A stretch of DNA of 11,310 bases from contig CADWAF010003864.1 of the NCBI GenBank assembly GCA_902984215.1, forward strand, positions 1-11,310. The letters are read 5' to 3'. This DNA is from Willaertia magna (lineage: Eukaryota; Heterolobosea; Eutetramitea; Acrasida; Naegleriidae). Numbering within the stretch: the first letter of the stretch is position 1; every line of letters starts with the position of its first letter. The notes beneath the pieces were generated by a model that did not search any database, was not told the origin of the DNA, and saw nothing but the letters and a program-made list of their open reading frames with translations. A program made the position numbers and the translations under genes. This document shows positions 1-6,644 of the stretch, piece by piece.

Positions 1-1425
1 AAACATCGTCATAAGTGAAATTAAGTTTATGGCCCATTGCAGCATGAGCAATAACTTCATTTTCAAAATAATCCAATAAATTTTCTAATCGCGCATTATC
101 AGAAATTCGTTGTGTATAAAAATCTCTTAGTTCTGCAGAAGACAACATGTCAAATTGCCCATAAATAATACTATATTTAGAATTTAAAAATTGTATATAA
201 TTATATATTTCAACATCAAATTTTGCATTCATGATAAGATAAACTAAAACACTTCTCTTTAAATTTGTTAATTCTTTTAAAGTTGTGACCAAACTATAAC
301 TTTGATGAGTTGATTGAAAAGCGGAACTTTTACTTGCTTTTGACAACACAGTTATTCCATCAATTGTATTTTCTACCCATTTTGAATAAAAATCTAGAAT
401 GGGTATAGTTGAATTAAATTGCAATTTTAACACTTGTGAACGATGGTTAGGTAAGTTTGTTGTAAAATAATCCATTTTTGAAACGTATCCTTCACTAGCT
501 AATGCGCTGTCAATACTGTTTAATTTTTCTTGGAATTTTAAATAAATACTTTCTGGTGTTTTTGGATGACCATCGCTATCTCCTTTAATTTCTTTACTCC
601 AATCTAATGATTGTGACAAATACCTATTTAATACTCCATCTGTTTTGTTGTACTGCAAACTAATGGTTTGATGATATGCAGGTGAAGGGAACAAATAATA
701 AATAACTGAATAACTTCTTTCAACTTGAAGTTCTTGAATTAAATCAGATAATACTGCTGTGATTTTAGCTACACGTTCAATATAGTTTGAGTTTTTCATT
801 GTGTCAGCTGCACCTACTATTAAAATTGCACCAAAAACTAAATAACGTTATCTATCGCTGTTGAAAAGTATGATTTTACTTACCCATGAGAGAGACAACT
901 GCAAAAGACACAATAAATAATAATTTAACGGATAACGGGATTGCCTCAAATATCAAAACTGCTGTACTTGCTTGTTTTGCTGCACATACTTTACATGAAG
1001 TACTTAAATCATTTTCTAAATCACCAGTCTCATTGTGATGCTCGATAATTTCTAGACATGTACTTGTATCACATAAATCTGCACCATATCTACTACTGCT
1101 AATGTTGGAAGCCACAACTGATGTAGCAGCTTTATTTCTCTTTGGCGGCTTTGTGCCACTACTACTTGTTGGACTCGTGACCTTTGCTACACTAGTACGT
1201 CTGGTTGAAATGTCTTTTAATGGGATATCACTACTTGGACTGTTTTGCTTCATGCTCATGTTACCTATTTCTTGTGAAATTGTTTTGTTTTTTTTGAAAA
1301 GTGTCAACGGATTATCAATAATACTGGATCTTATAAACTTTTCAATCCCCTGGTGGGGAGTAACTAGTTACTGCTTTCAGGTAACATTTTATTTGCGAAG
1401 AATATGTTTTACCGAATTCCTCCAT
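1..1425 (-). CDS. NIT-domain transmembrane receptor, 3' end missing (runs off left edge)
   Basis: Proposed exons are 1413-1425, 884-1363 and 1-837, giving 443 complete codons before the window ends. The frame is open throughout. Residues 1 to about 148 are a polar, Ser/Thr/Lys-rich, probably cytosolic head. Residues about 150-175 are one strong hydrophobic membrane segment that spans the second splice junction, which supports that junction. The remainder is a helical extracellular region resembling the NIT domain (nitrate/nitrite sensing, PF08376). It has an LxxERSxS-type element about 35 residues after the membrane, then a second half with a KELxxLKRSVL helix and a YNYIxFLN segment. In known proteins NIT domains sense small ligands and are followed by a second membrane helix and a signalling output such as a nucleotide cyclase or kinase. 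That part would lie beyond position 1 and is not visible. The start is uncertain: the favoured ATG at 1425 gives a 4-codon first exon, and an alternative ATG at 1444 spliced to 1329 is also possible. Confidence 0.72.
838..883 (-). other. Intron 2 of the NIT receptor gene (46 bp)
   Basis: Consensus donor GTAAGT, acceptor TTTAG, phase 1. Splicing joins the two halves of one hydrophobic membrane helix and opens a frame that runs to the window edge. Unspliced, translation stops three codons past the exon (TAA at 876-878). An earlier AACAG acceptor would run into a stop after six codons. Confidence 0.88.
1364..1412 (-). other. Intron 1 of the NIT receptor gene (49 bp), tentative
   Basis: The donor GTAAAA follows ATGGAGGAATTCG and the acceptor is ACTAG. 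Phase 1 matches the downstream reading frame. It is needed because the downstream exon has an in-frame stop at 1368-1370 and no upstream ATG in the contiguous frame. A competing model uses the same donor with an acceptor at 1330-1331. Confidence 0.55.
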
Positions 1426-1625
1426 CGTAACTGGCAGATAGGTTTTTCATGACATACAAGGTAATGCAAAAAAGTTGCGGTAGAAATGCAATTATTCTAA
1501 AAGGAAGGTTTGGACAAATTAGTCTCGGTTATTGTACTTATATTATTGTATAATTTTATTCCACTAACAAATTATGAATAAGGTTGTGGTTACAACAGAA
1601 CAATGAAATGTACTACATGTATTAG

Positions 1626-3128
1626 CTACACAATGTTGTCAACTAGATTCAAATTGTTATTGTTGTTGTCATTTTGTTGCTGTACTGGTGCGACATTATT
1701 ATTCTTTTCGACAATTACTTTTTGTTCATTCTTTACTTTATTGTTGTTGTCCGTAGTAACATTCATTGCTTGTAATTCTTCTTCTCTAAAAGCAATAGTT
1801 GGTAACTGTTCTTCTCCATCATCTTCATCTGTTGAAGTGTCATCTAAAATTCTCATTGTATTTAAAGCAGTTAAATCAGACCATGAAGTTAAATTCTTAT
1901 TATATAAATTACCAACATTAATTAATAATAAAATATCAATCAATACACATAGCAAAATACTTATAAAACCATTCATATTTAATAATAAAATAAAATCATA
2001 TAAACCATGATATAAAACAGGTAATGAAATTACATAAATAAAAAAGTGAATATTAATCCAACACCTTTTTAAAAAGGATCTAACGCCACCACTGTTGGTC
2101 AATGTATTATTTCTTGACATAAATAGTGGCACTTCAGTTAACTGTAAAGTTTCAACTCTAATTTTATATTGTACAATTCTTAAACCAATTAAACAACCTG
2201 TTAATACATGTAATGGTAAAGCTAACCCTATTCTTGAAAATGTAATAATACTACCAATTTTTAAATTTAAAATTTCTTTATTATAATTATCTACAGTTTG
2301 ATAACTATTAATTTTTAAATAAGTTATAATTATATGTCCAATATTTTCAATTGTAGATAAACCCAATGCTGACATCATTGAATAAATCATTGGTGGTAAT
2401 GGATGATAATTAGAATGATAAAAATAATGATGTAAAGAATAATTATTATTACCACTACCTAAATTATTATTATTTAAATTGCTATTATTTGGTTTAAATA
2501 TAAAATGAATATTTGAAGTAATTCTTAAAGATAAAATAGTTTTAGTCATTTCTTCAATTAAAGAAGCGATAATAAAGGCTTGTAAAAAACCGTAAATAAC
2601 TTTTAAATAGATTGGTAGTTCTTCTATTTGTAATTCTATCATTTTAATAAATTCAATAAAATTTGAATTATTAAATTTTGTTAAATCATTTATTTTTATA
2701 ATATTGAAACTATAAAATAAAAAGATAAATAAAATGGTTATCGTGATTTCGAAAATAAAAACTGGTATAATTGAACAAATACCACTCCATAATATTTCTA
2801 AACTTAATTCAAAATTAATTCTAGTTTTAAATAGAAAATAAATTATTAAAAATAAAATACAAGCTGGAAGAATTCCAATAAATAATAACAAAGATAAAGA
2901 TGGACTTATAAATATCGTAAATAATATTAATAAAATTACAATAACACTAGAACAATAAAAATACGGTCCTAACAATTGATTAGATAAATTAGGATAAGAA
3001 AATGATGTATTTTCAGTATGTTGATTGGCTGTTGAAGATAAACTATTCAATATTAAATCCTCTTCTTCATTTTCCGAAATTGTTCTGTTCAATTCTTCTT
3101 CTAGAGTTGGCATCCGATCCTTTGGCAT
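1626..3128 (-). CDS. PrsW-family intramembrane protease
   Basis: A single-exon gene of 500 aa, starting at the first in-frame ATG (MPKDRMPTLEEEL). The frame stays open about 52 codons further upstream but has no Met there. About eight to nine hydrophobic segments fill residues 55-410. The PrsW signature motifs appear in order: EEMTK (E192, E193, K196), STIENIG (E261), PLHVLTG (H307) and HGLYD (H374, D378). Members of this clan, which includes bacterial PrsW and CAAX-type proteases, cleave substrates within or next to membranes. Bacterial PrsW cuts the anti-sigma factor RsiW, but the substrate here is unknown. It is about twice the bacterial length. The extra length is an acidic N-terminus, an Asn-rich loop (about 214-230) between motifs 1 and 2, and a soluble tail (about 410-500) that is acidic and then Asn/Gln-rich. 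The compartment cannot be told from the sequence; endomembrane is a guess. The family call is firm, the role is not. Confidence 0.86.
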   Translation of the reverse strand: MPKDRMPTLEEELNRTISENEEEDLILNSLSSTANQHTENTSFSYPNLSNQLLGPYFYCSSVIVILLILFTIFISPSLSLLLFIGILPACILFLIIYFLFKTRINFELSLEILWSGICSIIPVFIFEITITILFIFLFYSFNIIKINDLTKFNNSNFIEFIKMIELQIEELPIYLKVIYGFLQAFIIASLIEEMTKTILSLRITSNIHFIFKPNNSNLNNNNLGSGNNNYSLHHYFYHSNYHPLPPMIYSMMSALGLSTIENIGHIIITYLKINSYQTVDNYNKEILNLKIGSIITFSRIGLALPLHVLTGCLIGLRIVQYKIRVETLQLTEVPLFMSRNNTLTNSGGVRSFLKRCWINIHFFIYVISLPVLYHGLYDFILLLNMNGFISILLCVLIDILLLINVGNLYNKNLTSWSDLTALNTMRILDDTSTDEDDGEEQLPTIAFREEELQAMNVTTDNNNKVKNEQKVIVEKNNNVAPVQQQNDNNNNNLNLVDNIV

Positions 3129-3374
3129 TTTTTTTTGGTTATAATAACTATGGATTACAGCCAATAAATCACCACTAATTTGTACCCAATGAAGAAAGCA
3201 AAAGAATGAACAGGTCAGTCCTTCATCACCCAGCAAATAGTTGAAAAACTTGCTGGAATGATGAATTTCAATTATCGGAAGTTGTTAGTGAAATTGATTT
3301 TTATTCTGGTTAAAAAAGATAAACAAAAATTAATTGTACATGTAAATAGAAAGTTTTTTTTATATTTTAACAAT
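3129..3374. other. Intergenic: 3' flank of RPL17 and leader of the PrsW-like gene
   Basis: 246 bp without a supported gene. On the minus strand the frame of the PrsW-like gene continues open to a TAA at 3285-3287 but contains no ATG. I therefore treat 3129-3284 as probable 5' leader rather than coding sequence. Confidence 0.6.
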
Positions 3375-3908
3375 TTATTGTTCTTCTGCAACTGCTTCAG
3401 TGGTTTCCTTTGCTAATTGAACATCTTCAGCCTTTTCCAACAAAACAACTTCAATGTGGGATGGGCTTGATAAATATGGATTAATTCTACCGTGAGCTCT
3501 GAATGTTCTTCTTCTCATTTTAACACCTTGGTTAGCTTGGATGTGTTTAATGTATAAACTTCTCATATTTAAACCCTTTGTTCTTGCACTATTTTCAGCA
3601 TTTTGTAAAAGTTTTAAAACTGCAAAGATAGATTTAGTTGGATATCTACATTGAGTAACACCACCTTGATGATTCTTTGCTTGTGCATGTCTACCAACAC
3701 CTCCTCTGAAAATTCTGAATGGAACACCTTCTGAGTGTCTTAAAACGTTATGTAAGAATTTTCTTGCTCTCTTTAAAGACATTCCTCTAATAGCATTACA
3801 TACTTCTGTGGTATTTTTGAAGTGTACTCTTAATTGATGTACTTTAGCTTTAGCATTCTTTGAGGTTTCTGGTTTATAGGAGTATGCGGATCTCTTTGCT
3901 CTGGTCAT
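3375..3908 (-). CDS. RPL17: Large-subunit ribosomal protein L17 (uL22)
   Basis: An intronless 177-aa protein with a clear ATG and TAA, close to the usual eukaryotic length (about 184 in human). It is recognised along its whole length as eukaryotic uL22: LRVHFKNT (26-33), the AIRGM helix start (39-43), VPFRxFRGGVGRHAQAK (62-78), the GGVTQCRYPTKS segment (82-93), and the basic hairpin KMRRRTFRAHGRINPY (130-145) that reaches into the peptide exit tunnel. The C-terminal tail is acidic and Ala/Glu-rich, as in other eukaryotes. It acts in the cytosolic 60S subunit, where it helps fold 23S-like rRNA and lines the exit tunnel. It lies between the PrsW-like and POC5-like genes on the same strand, with separate short gaps of 246 and 184 bp, so it is probably transcribed from its own promoter. 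Identity is essentially certain. Confidence 0.97.
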   Translation of the reverse strand: MTRAKRSAYSYKPETSKNAKAKVHQLRVHFKNTTEVCNAIRGMSLKRARKFLHNVLRHSEGVPFRIFRGGVGRHAQAKNHQGGVTQCRYPTKSIFAVLKLLQNAENSARTKGLNMRSLYIKHIQANQGVKMRRRTFRAHGRINPYLSSPSHIEVVLLEKAEDVQLAKETTEAVAEEQ

Positions 3909-4092
3909 TATGGCTGTTTAAATATTTTTTTTCGAAAAAACAAAAAACAATTTAATGCGGTTGTCTTGGTTTTTACAACACTAAAAAATGAGAAACTGAA
4001 ATTCAAAGAAATAATCTTCTTCATGTGAAGACAATCACACCCATTCATCATCGGGAAACAATAAATTAATTTATCAAATAATTGTTTTTTAT
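3909..4092. other. Intergenic: RPL17 promoter/leader and 3' flank of the POC5-like gene
   Basis: 184 bp with A/T homopolymer runs just upstream of the RPL17 start and a short inverted repeat at 4018-4031 (TCTTCA-TG-TGAAGA). No ORF or RNA gene is supported. The spacing fits one compact promoter plus a 3' untranslated tail. Confidence 0.55.
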
Positions 4093-5427
4093 TTACCTTT
4101 TTGTTGTTAATACTTTTTGTTGTTGGGGTATTATAGTTGGTTTTGTTTTAGTAGGTGTTTTTTGTGGGTGCAGGGGAGTTTGAAGATTTTGCTTTATCGG
4201 AAAGTTTACTGCTTCTCTAATTACTCGTACTTGTGTTTGTGGATTTTTAATCTGACCAGCTTCTGTTGGCGTAGTGACAAACCGTGTAGGTTGATTTATG
4301 TATTGTTGTTGCAGTAGAGGTTGTTGCTGTTGCATATACCCAACATCAGACATGTTAACAAAACTGGGGTAAGGTCTTGGAATAGGGGGTTGTTGATTTT
4401 GAATAGTTTGTACAAATTCTGCTTCGTCTTCTACTGTTGTTTGCTCATTCAATACTTCTTCTAAATCTTGTTGTAAATTGATTGATGAACTGGTCCTGGC
4501 GTTAGTATCCTTAATTATTTCTAAGAATTTGTTATTCATAGCACAAACTCCCCTCATCAAAGCCTTCTTTAAATTCTCTTGTAATACTTGTTTATCATTC
4601 ATTTCTCTTTCCAATGATTGCGATAATTTTTGTATTTCTTCCTTCAACCTCGTGACTTTTACCTCATAATCATTCTTAATTTCAGCCCTTTCAGTTTCCA
4701 ATCTATTTTGCCATATTCTTTCGGCTGTATTTTGTTTTGTATTCACTATCCACATATACCATCCTTGCAAAATTGTTCTTTGAATTCTCTTTTCGAAATG
4801 TCTTCGGGCCAACTTTGAAAGACTTTTTCTGACCTTCTTTTCTTTAATATGATCCTTCCACTTTCCTAGTATATTTCTTAACACAGTTTTCTCTCTTTCT
4901 ACTTTTCTAGCATGAGCAATTTGATCAGCCATTCGGAAAGTAAGGTTTTTAAATCTGTCAAGAAAGTAATCTCTTTTGGCTATGCTATCCTTAAGTTTTT
5001 CTTCCCTCATTTTGTGTTGTCTTAATAGCTCATCTCTTTCATCGGTTGCTTTTTGATTTATATCAACCATTCTTTGATTGTTCTTCTTTTTCATGTCAAA
5101 AAGGTTATTCTAAATTCATAAAGTTAATTAAGCAGAATAAGAGGCATCACCTACCATAACTTCTGATCTCATTAAATTACAAATTTCGTTCATCTTTTCT
5201 GAAATTATTTGAATGTCGCTTTCATCGTCCGATTCCTTAATTAGAACTTCATTATTTCTGTAATTTCTTAAAGCACTTCTTTACCTTAATAAAACAACTT
5301 ACCTTCTACTAAATTCTTCACTCTGCTCTAACTGTTCAGCAAACTTAACTTTCCTCATTTCCGTTACATTATTGTTATCCATATTTTCGTCATCTGACGA
5401 AAAGTAAATATGTTCGTCGTTTTGCAT
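4093..5427 (-). CDS. POC5: POC5-like centriolar protein (centrin-binding, coiled coil)
   Basis: Exons 5303-5427, 5155-5257 and 4093-5109 join in frame to a protein of about 414 aa. An acidic, Asn-rich N-terminus (1-45) is followed by a long Lys/Glu-rich coiled coil from about 80 to 275. Inside it, Sfi1-type centrin-binding units are visible (VLRNILGKW ending at W160, RTILQGWYMW with W193 and W196). The segment KALMRGVCAMN (258-268) closely resembles the signature of vertebrate POC5. The last 130 residues are Gln/Pro-rich and probably disordered. In other eukaryotes POC5 binds centrin in the inner scaffold of the distal centriole and supports basal-body elongation. The length is shorter than human POC5 (about 575), as expected for a diverged protist member. 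It is divergently arranged with the RRM gene. A generic Sfi1-like centrin-binding protein is the main alternative. A 17-codon upstream ORF (5390-5440) overlaps the start in another frame. Confidence 0.72.
5110..5154 (-). other. Intron 2 of the POC5-like gene (45 bp)
   Basis: Donor GTAGGT, acceptor TTTAG, phase 0. Splicing joins ...MRSEVM to NNLFDMKKK and extends the coding frame upstream of the ATG at 5094. It is 45 bp, a multiple of three, but has an in-frame TAA. Confidence 0.85.
5258..5302 (-). other. Intron 1 of the POC5-like gene (45 bp)
   Basis: Consensus donor GTAAGT, acceptor TTACAG, phase 2. It links exon 1 (start at 5427) to the frame of exon 2. A second in-phase acceptor nine bases earlier (TTTAAG) would add three residues; TTACAG is favoured by consensus and by the usual intron size here. 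Unspliced, a TAA is met immediately. Confidence 0.82.
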
Positions 5428-5810
5428 TTTTTTTGTACATTAAAATGGCGCCGTTTGGAAATAAAAACGTTTTTGTTAGTCATGAGTTTCAGCCTGCACT
5501 TTTTGTTAATAATTATCTTTTCAAATAGGAATAGGCTTTAAGTAATATCGAAAACAGTTCTCAAATATGCAAACACCAGCCCCATTTAAACGCTATGGAT
5601 TTTGTCTCACTTTCAATTTGGGATGCAGTTGCCTTTTTTCTTGAATTTAAAAAGGTTATCTATTAAATATTTTTATGAAATTTACTTTAGTCTTTCAACG
5701 TCAACCTGTCTATAAAAATTTTAAAAAAAAATTTGCCTTTATTTCGCAAGTAAACTTGTCAATAAAACGATACTATTTAATTAACAACAGAAAAGAGAAT
5801 AATAAACAAA
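5428..5810. promoter_or_regulatory. Divergent intergenic region between the POC5-like and RRM genes
   Basis: 383 bp between two start codons facing away from each other, so it must hold both promoters, either separate or shared. Visible content: a GGCGCC hexamer at 5447-5452, 20 bp from the POC5-like ATG; A/T runs around 5715-5735; and two tiny ATG-to-stop ORFs on the plus strand (5445-5528, 27 codons; 5567-5644, 25 codons) with no support as genes. No TATA box can be assigned with confidence in such AT-rich DNA. Confidence 0.6.
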
Positions 5811-6233
5811 ATGGAAAATAACACATCTCTATTAAAAAGAAAACTAAACGAAGAAAAAGATAAAGATCCAGAGGTAAATATCTTATTAAATTGTTTTTCA
5901 TTTAAAAAAAATTAGTTTTTAAAAAGAGCAATTGTAGTTCTAGAGTTACCTTTTGTCGTTGACGAAAATCAAGTACAAAATTTCTTTAAGAAATGTGATG
6001 GTGGTTTAAAAAGGTTAGAAATTATAAGAAGTGGTGCATTAGTTTTTAGTGCAGCATTTATAGAATTTAATAAACAAAAAGGAAAGAAGAAAGCAATGGA
6101 ATTATCGGATAAAGTTGGCCAAGAATATGATGTTATAATTGTTCCAGCAGAAGACTTTTTAGAGGATAAGATTCCGACAAGAAAAGATTATAAAGATCAA
6201 GCTCAAAAGAGTGGACCTTGTAAAAATCAATAA
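5811..6233 (+). CDS. Small single-RRM RNA-binding protein
   Basis: Exons 5811-5873 and 5916-6233 encode 126 aa. The ATG is the first after an in-frame TAA at 5778-5780. After a charged N-terminal 21 residues the protein is almost entirely one RRM fold: beta-1/RNP2 AIVVLELP (26-33), helix DENQVQNFFKKC, beta-2 LKRLEIIR, beta-3/RNP1 ALVFSAAFIEF (62-72), helix KKKAMELSDKV and beta-4 YDVIIVP. The tail is short and charged. RNP2 has no aromatic residue at its usual stacking position, and RNP1 keeps only the Phe residues of AAFIEF, so RNA binding could be weak or replaced by protein binding. Single-RRM proteins of this size serve in splicing, mRNA export or ribonucleoprotein assembly. I do not recognise the specific family. 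The gene is divergent from POC5 and tandem with PDS5. Confidence 0.78.
5874..5915 (+). other. Intron of the RRM gene (42 bp)
   Basis: Donor GTAAAT, acceptor AATTAG, phase 0. It is a multiple of three, and its only in-frame stop is the TAG that forms the acceptor itself. Removing it joins the charged N-terminus to the first RRM strand. Confidence 0.85.
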
Positions 6234-6338
6234 CTTTAATGCTGAAAAAACAACAAGAAAAATAATTTTTGAAATTTGAACTTTTTCCATCCAACTTTTT
6301 CCTTATTAATATTTATTTATATATTTACTCCTTAAGCA

Positions 6339-6384
6339 TTATGGTTTCCTCAACAATTATCAACAATTTTAAAGGAAGCCATGA
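6339..6384 (+). repeat. Hairpin with a repeated octamer in its loop
   Basis: Arms 6339-6350 and 6373-6384 pair over 12 positions: 10 Watson-Crick pairs and two G-U wobbles when read as plus-strand RNA. On the minus strand the two wobbles become A-C mismatches, so the fold favours plus-strand RNA. The 22-nt loop holds CAACAATT twice, 10 bp apart. It could be part of the RRM mRNA 3' UTR or a chance fold. Confidence 0.45.
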
Positions 6385-6537
6385 AAACCCCATCATCATA
6401 CAACCCTAGTTGAAGCAAAACCTCAACCATTTTTCTTGTATTTGTATAAACCTCAAAATTTCCAATCAAAGCCTTTCGTTCTTTCCAAAAAATTTAAATC
6501 TCTGTTCCATGGCTGAAAAGTTTTTCTTTTTCCACTC

Positions 6538-6551
6538 TTTTGGCGCCAAAA
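6538..6551. promoter_or_regulatory. E2F-like palindrome upstream of PDS5
   Basis: TTTTGGCGCCAAAA is a perfect 14-bp palindrome made of two overlapping TTTGGCGC half-sites, which match the general E2F/DP consensus TTTSSCGC. It stands out in very AT-rich surroundings and lies 93 bp before the start of a cohesion gene, the kind of gene under S-phase control in other eukaryotes. Binding is an inference. Confidence 0.5.
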
Positions 6552-6644
6552 AAATTGTTTTTTCCCTCCAAAAATTATTAATCATTATTTTAAAAAAAAT
6601 AGGTTTATAACAACTGATTAATTTATTTTGTATTTTAATTCATA

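Larger units (their letters stand above)
6234..6644. other. Intergenic region: RRM gene 3' flank and PDS5 promoter
   Basis: 411 bp without a supported gene. It contains a 12-bp hairpin with a 22-nt loop (6339-6384), pyrimidine-rich stretches at about 6480-6540, and a perfect 14-bp palindrome TTTTGGCGCCAAAA at 6538-6551, 93 bp before the PDS5 start. The open frame at 6410-6610 begins at TTG, has simple composition and is not a credible gene. Confidence 0.6.

Noticed and set aside
1102..1452. Plus-strand ORF of 116 codons with hydrophobic segments
   Set aside because: Antisense to the NIT receptor N-terminal exon, which splices coherently into the membrane helix and NIT domain.
1603..2010. Plus-strand ORF of 135 codons
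   Set aside because: Antisense to the PrsW-like tail; its hydrophobic Leu/Ser runs come from Asn/Gln/Lys/Glu codons on the other strand.
3129..3284. Open frame extending the PrsW-like protein upstream
   Set aside because: It contains no in-frame ATG and no plausible upstream exon; the ATG at 3128 is the first usable start.
4018..4031. Short inverted repeat TCTTCA-TG-TGAAGA near RPL17
   Set aside because: Six-base arms are common by chance; there is no second copy to support a regulatory site.
4085..4100. Possible splice donor (GTAAAT) at the end of the POC5-like frame
   Set aside because: It coincides with the TAA stop, but no convincing downstream exon is visible in the 184 bp before RPL17, so the simple stop is kept.
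5445..5644. Two tiny ATG-to-stop ORFs (27 and 25 codons) in the divergent region
   Set aside because: ORFs this short are expected by chance, and neither shows a recognisable motif or splice continuation.
6410..6610. Plus-strand open frame of 66 codons
   Set aside because: It begins at TTG, has simple Phe/Leu/Lys composition and no domain, and lies over the PDS5 promoter region.
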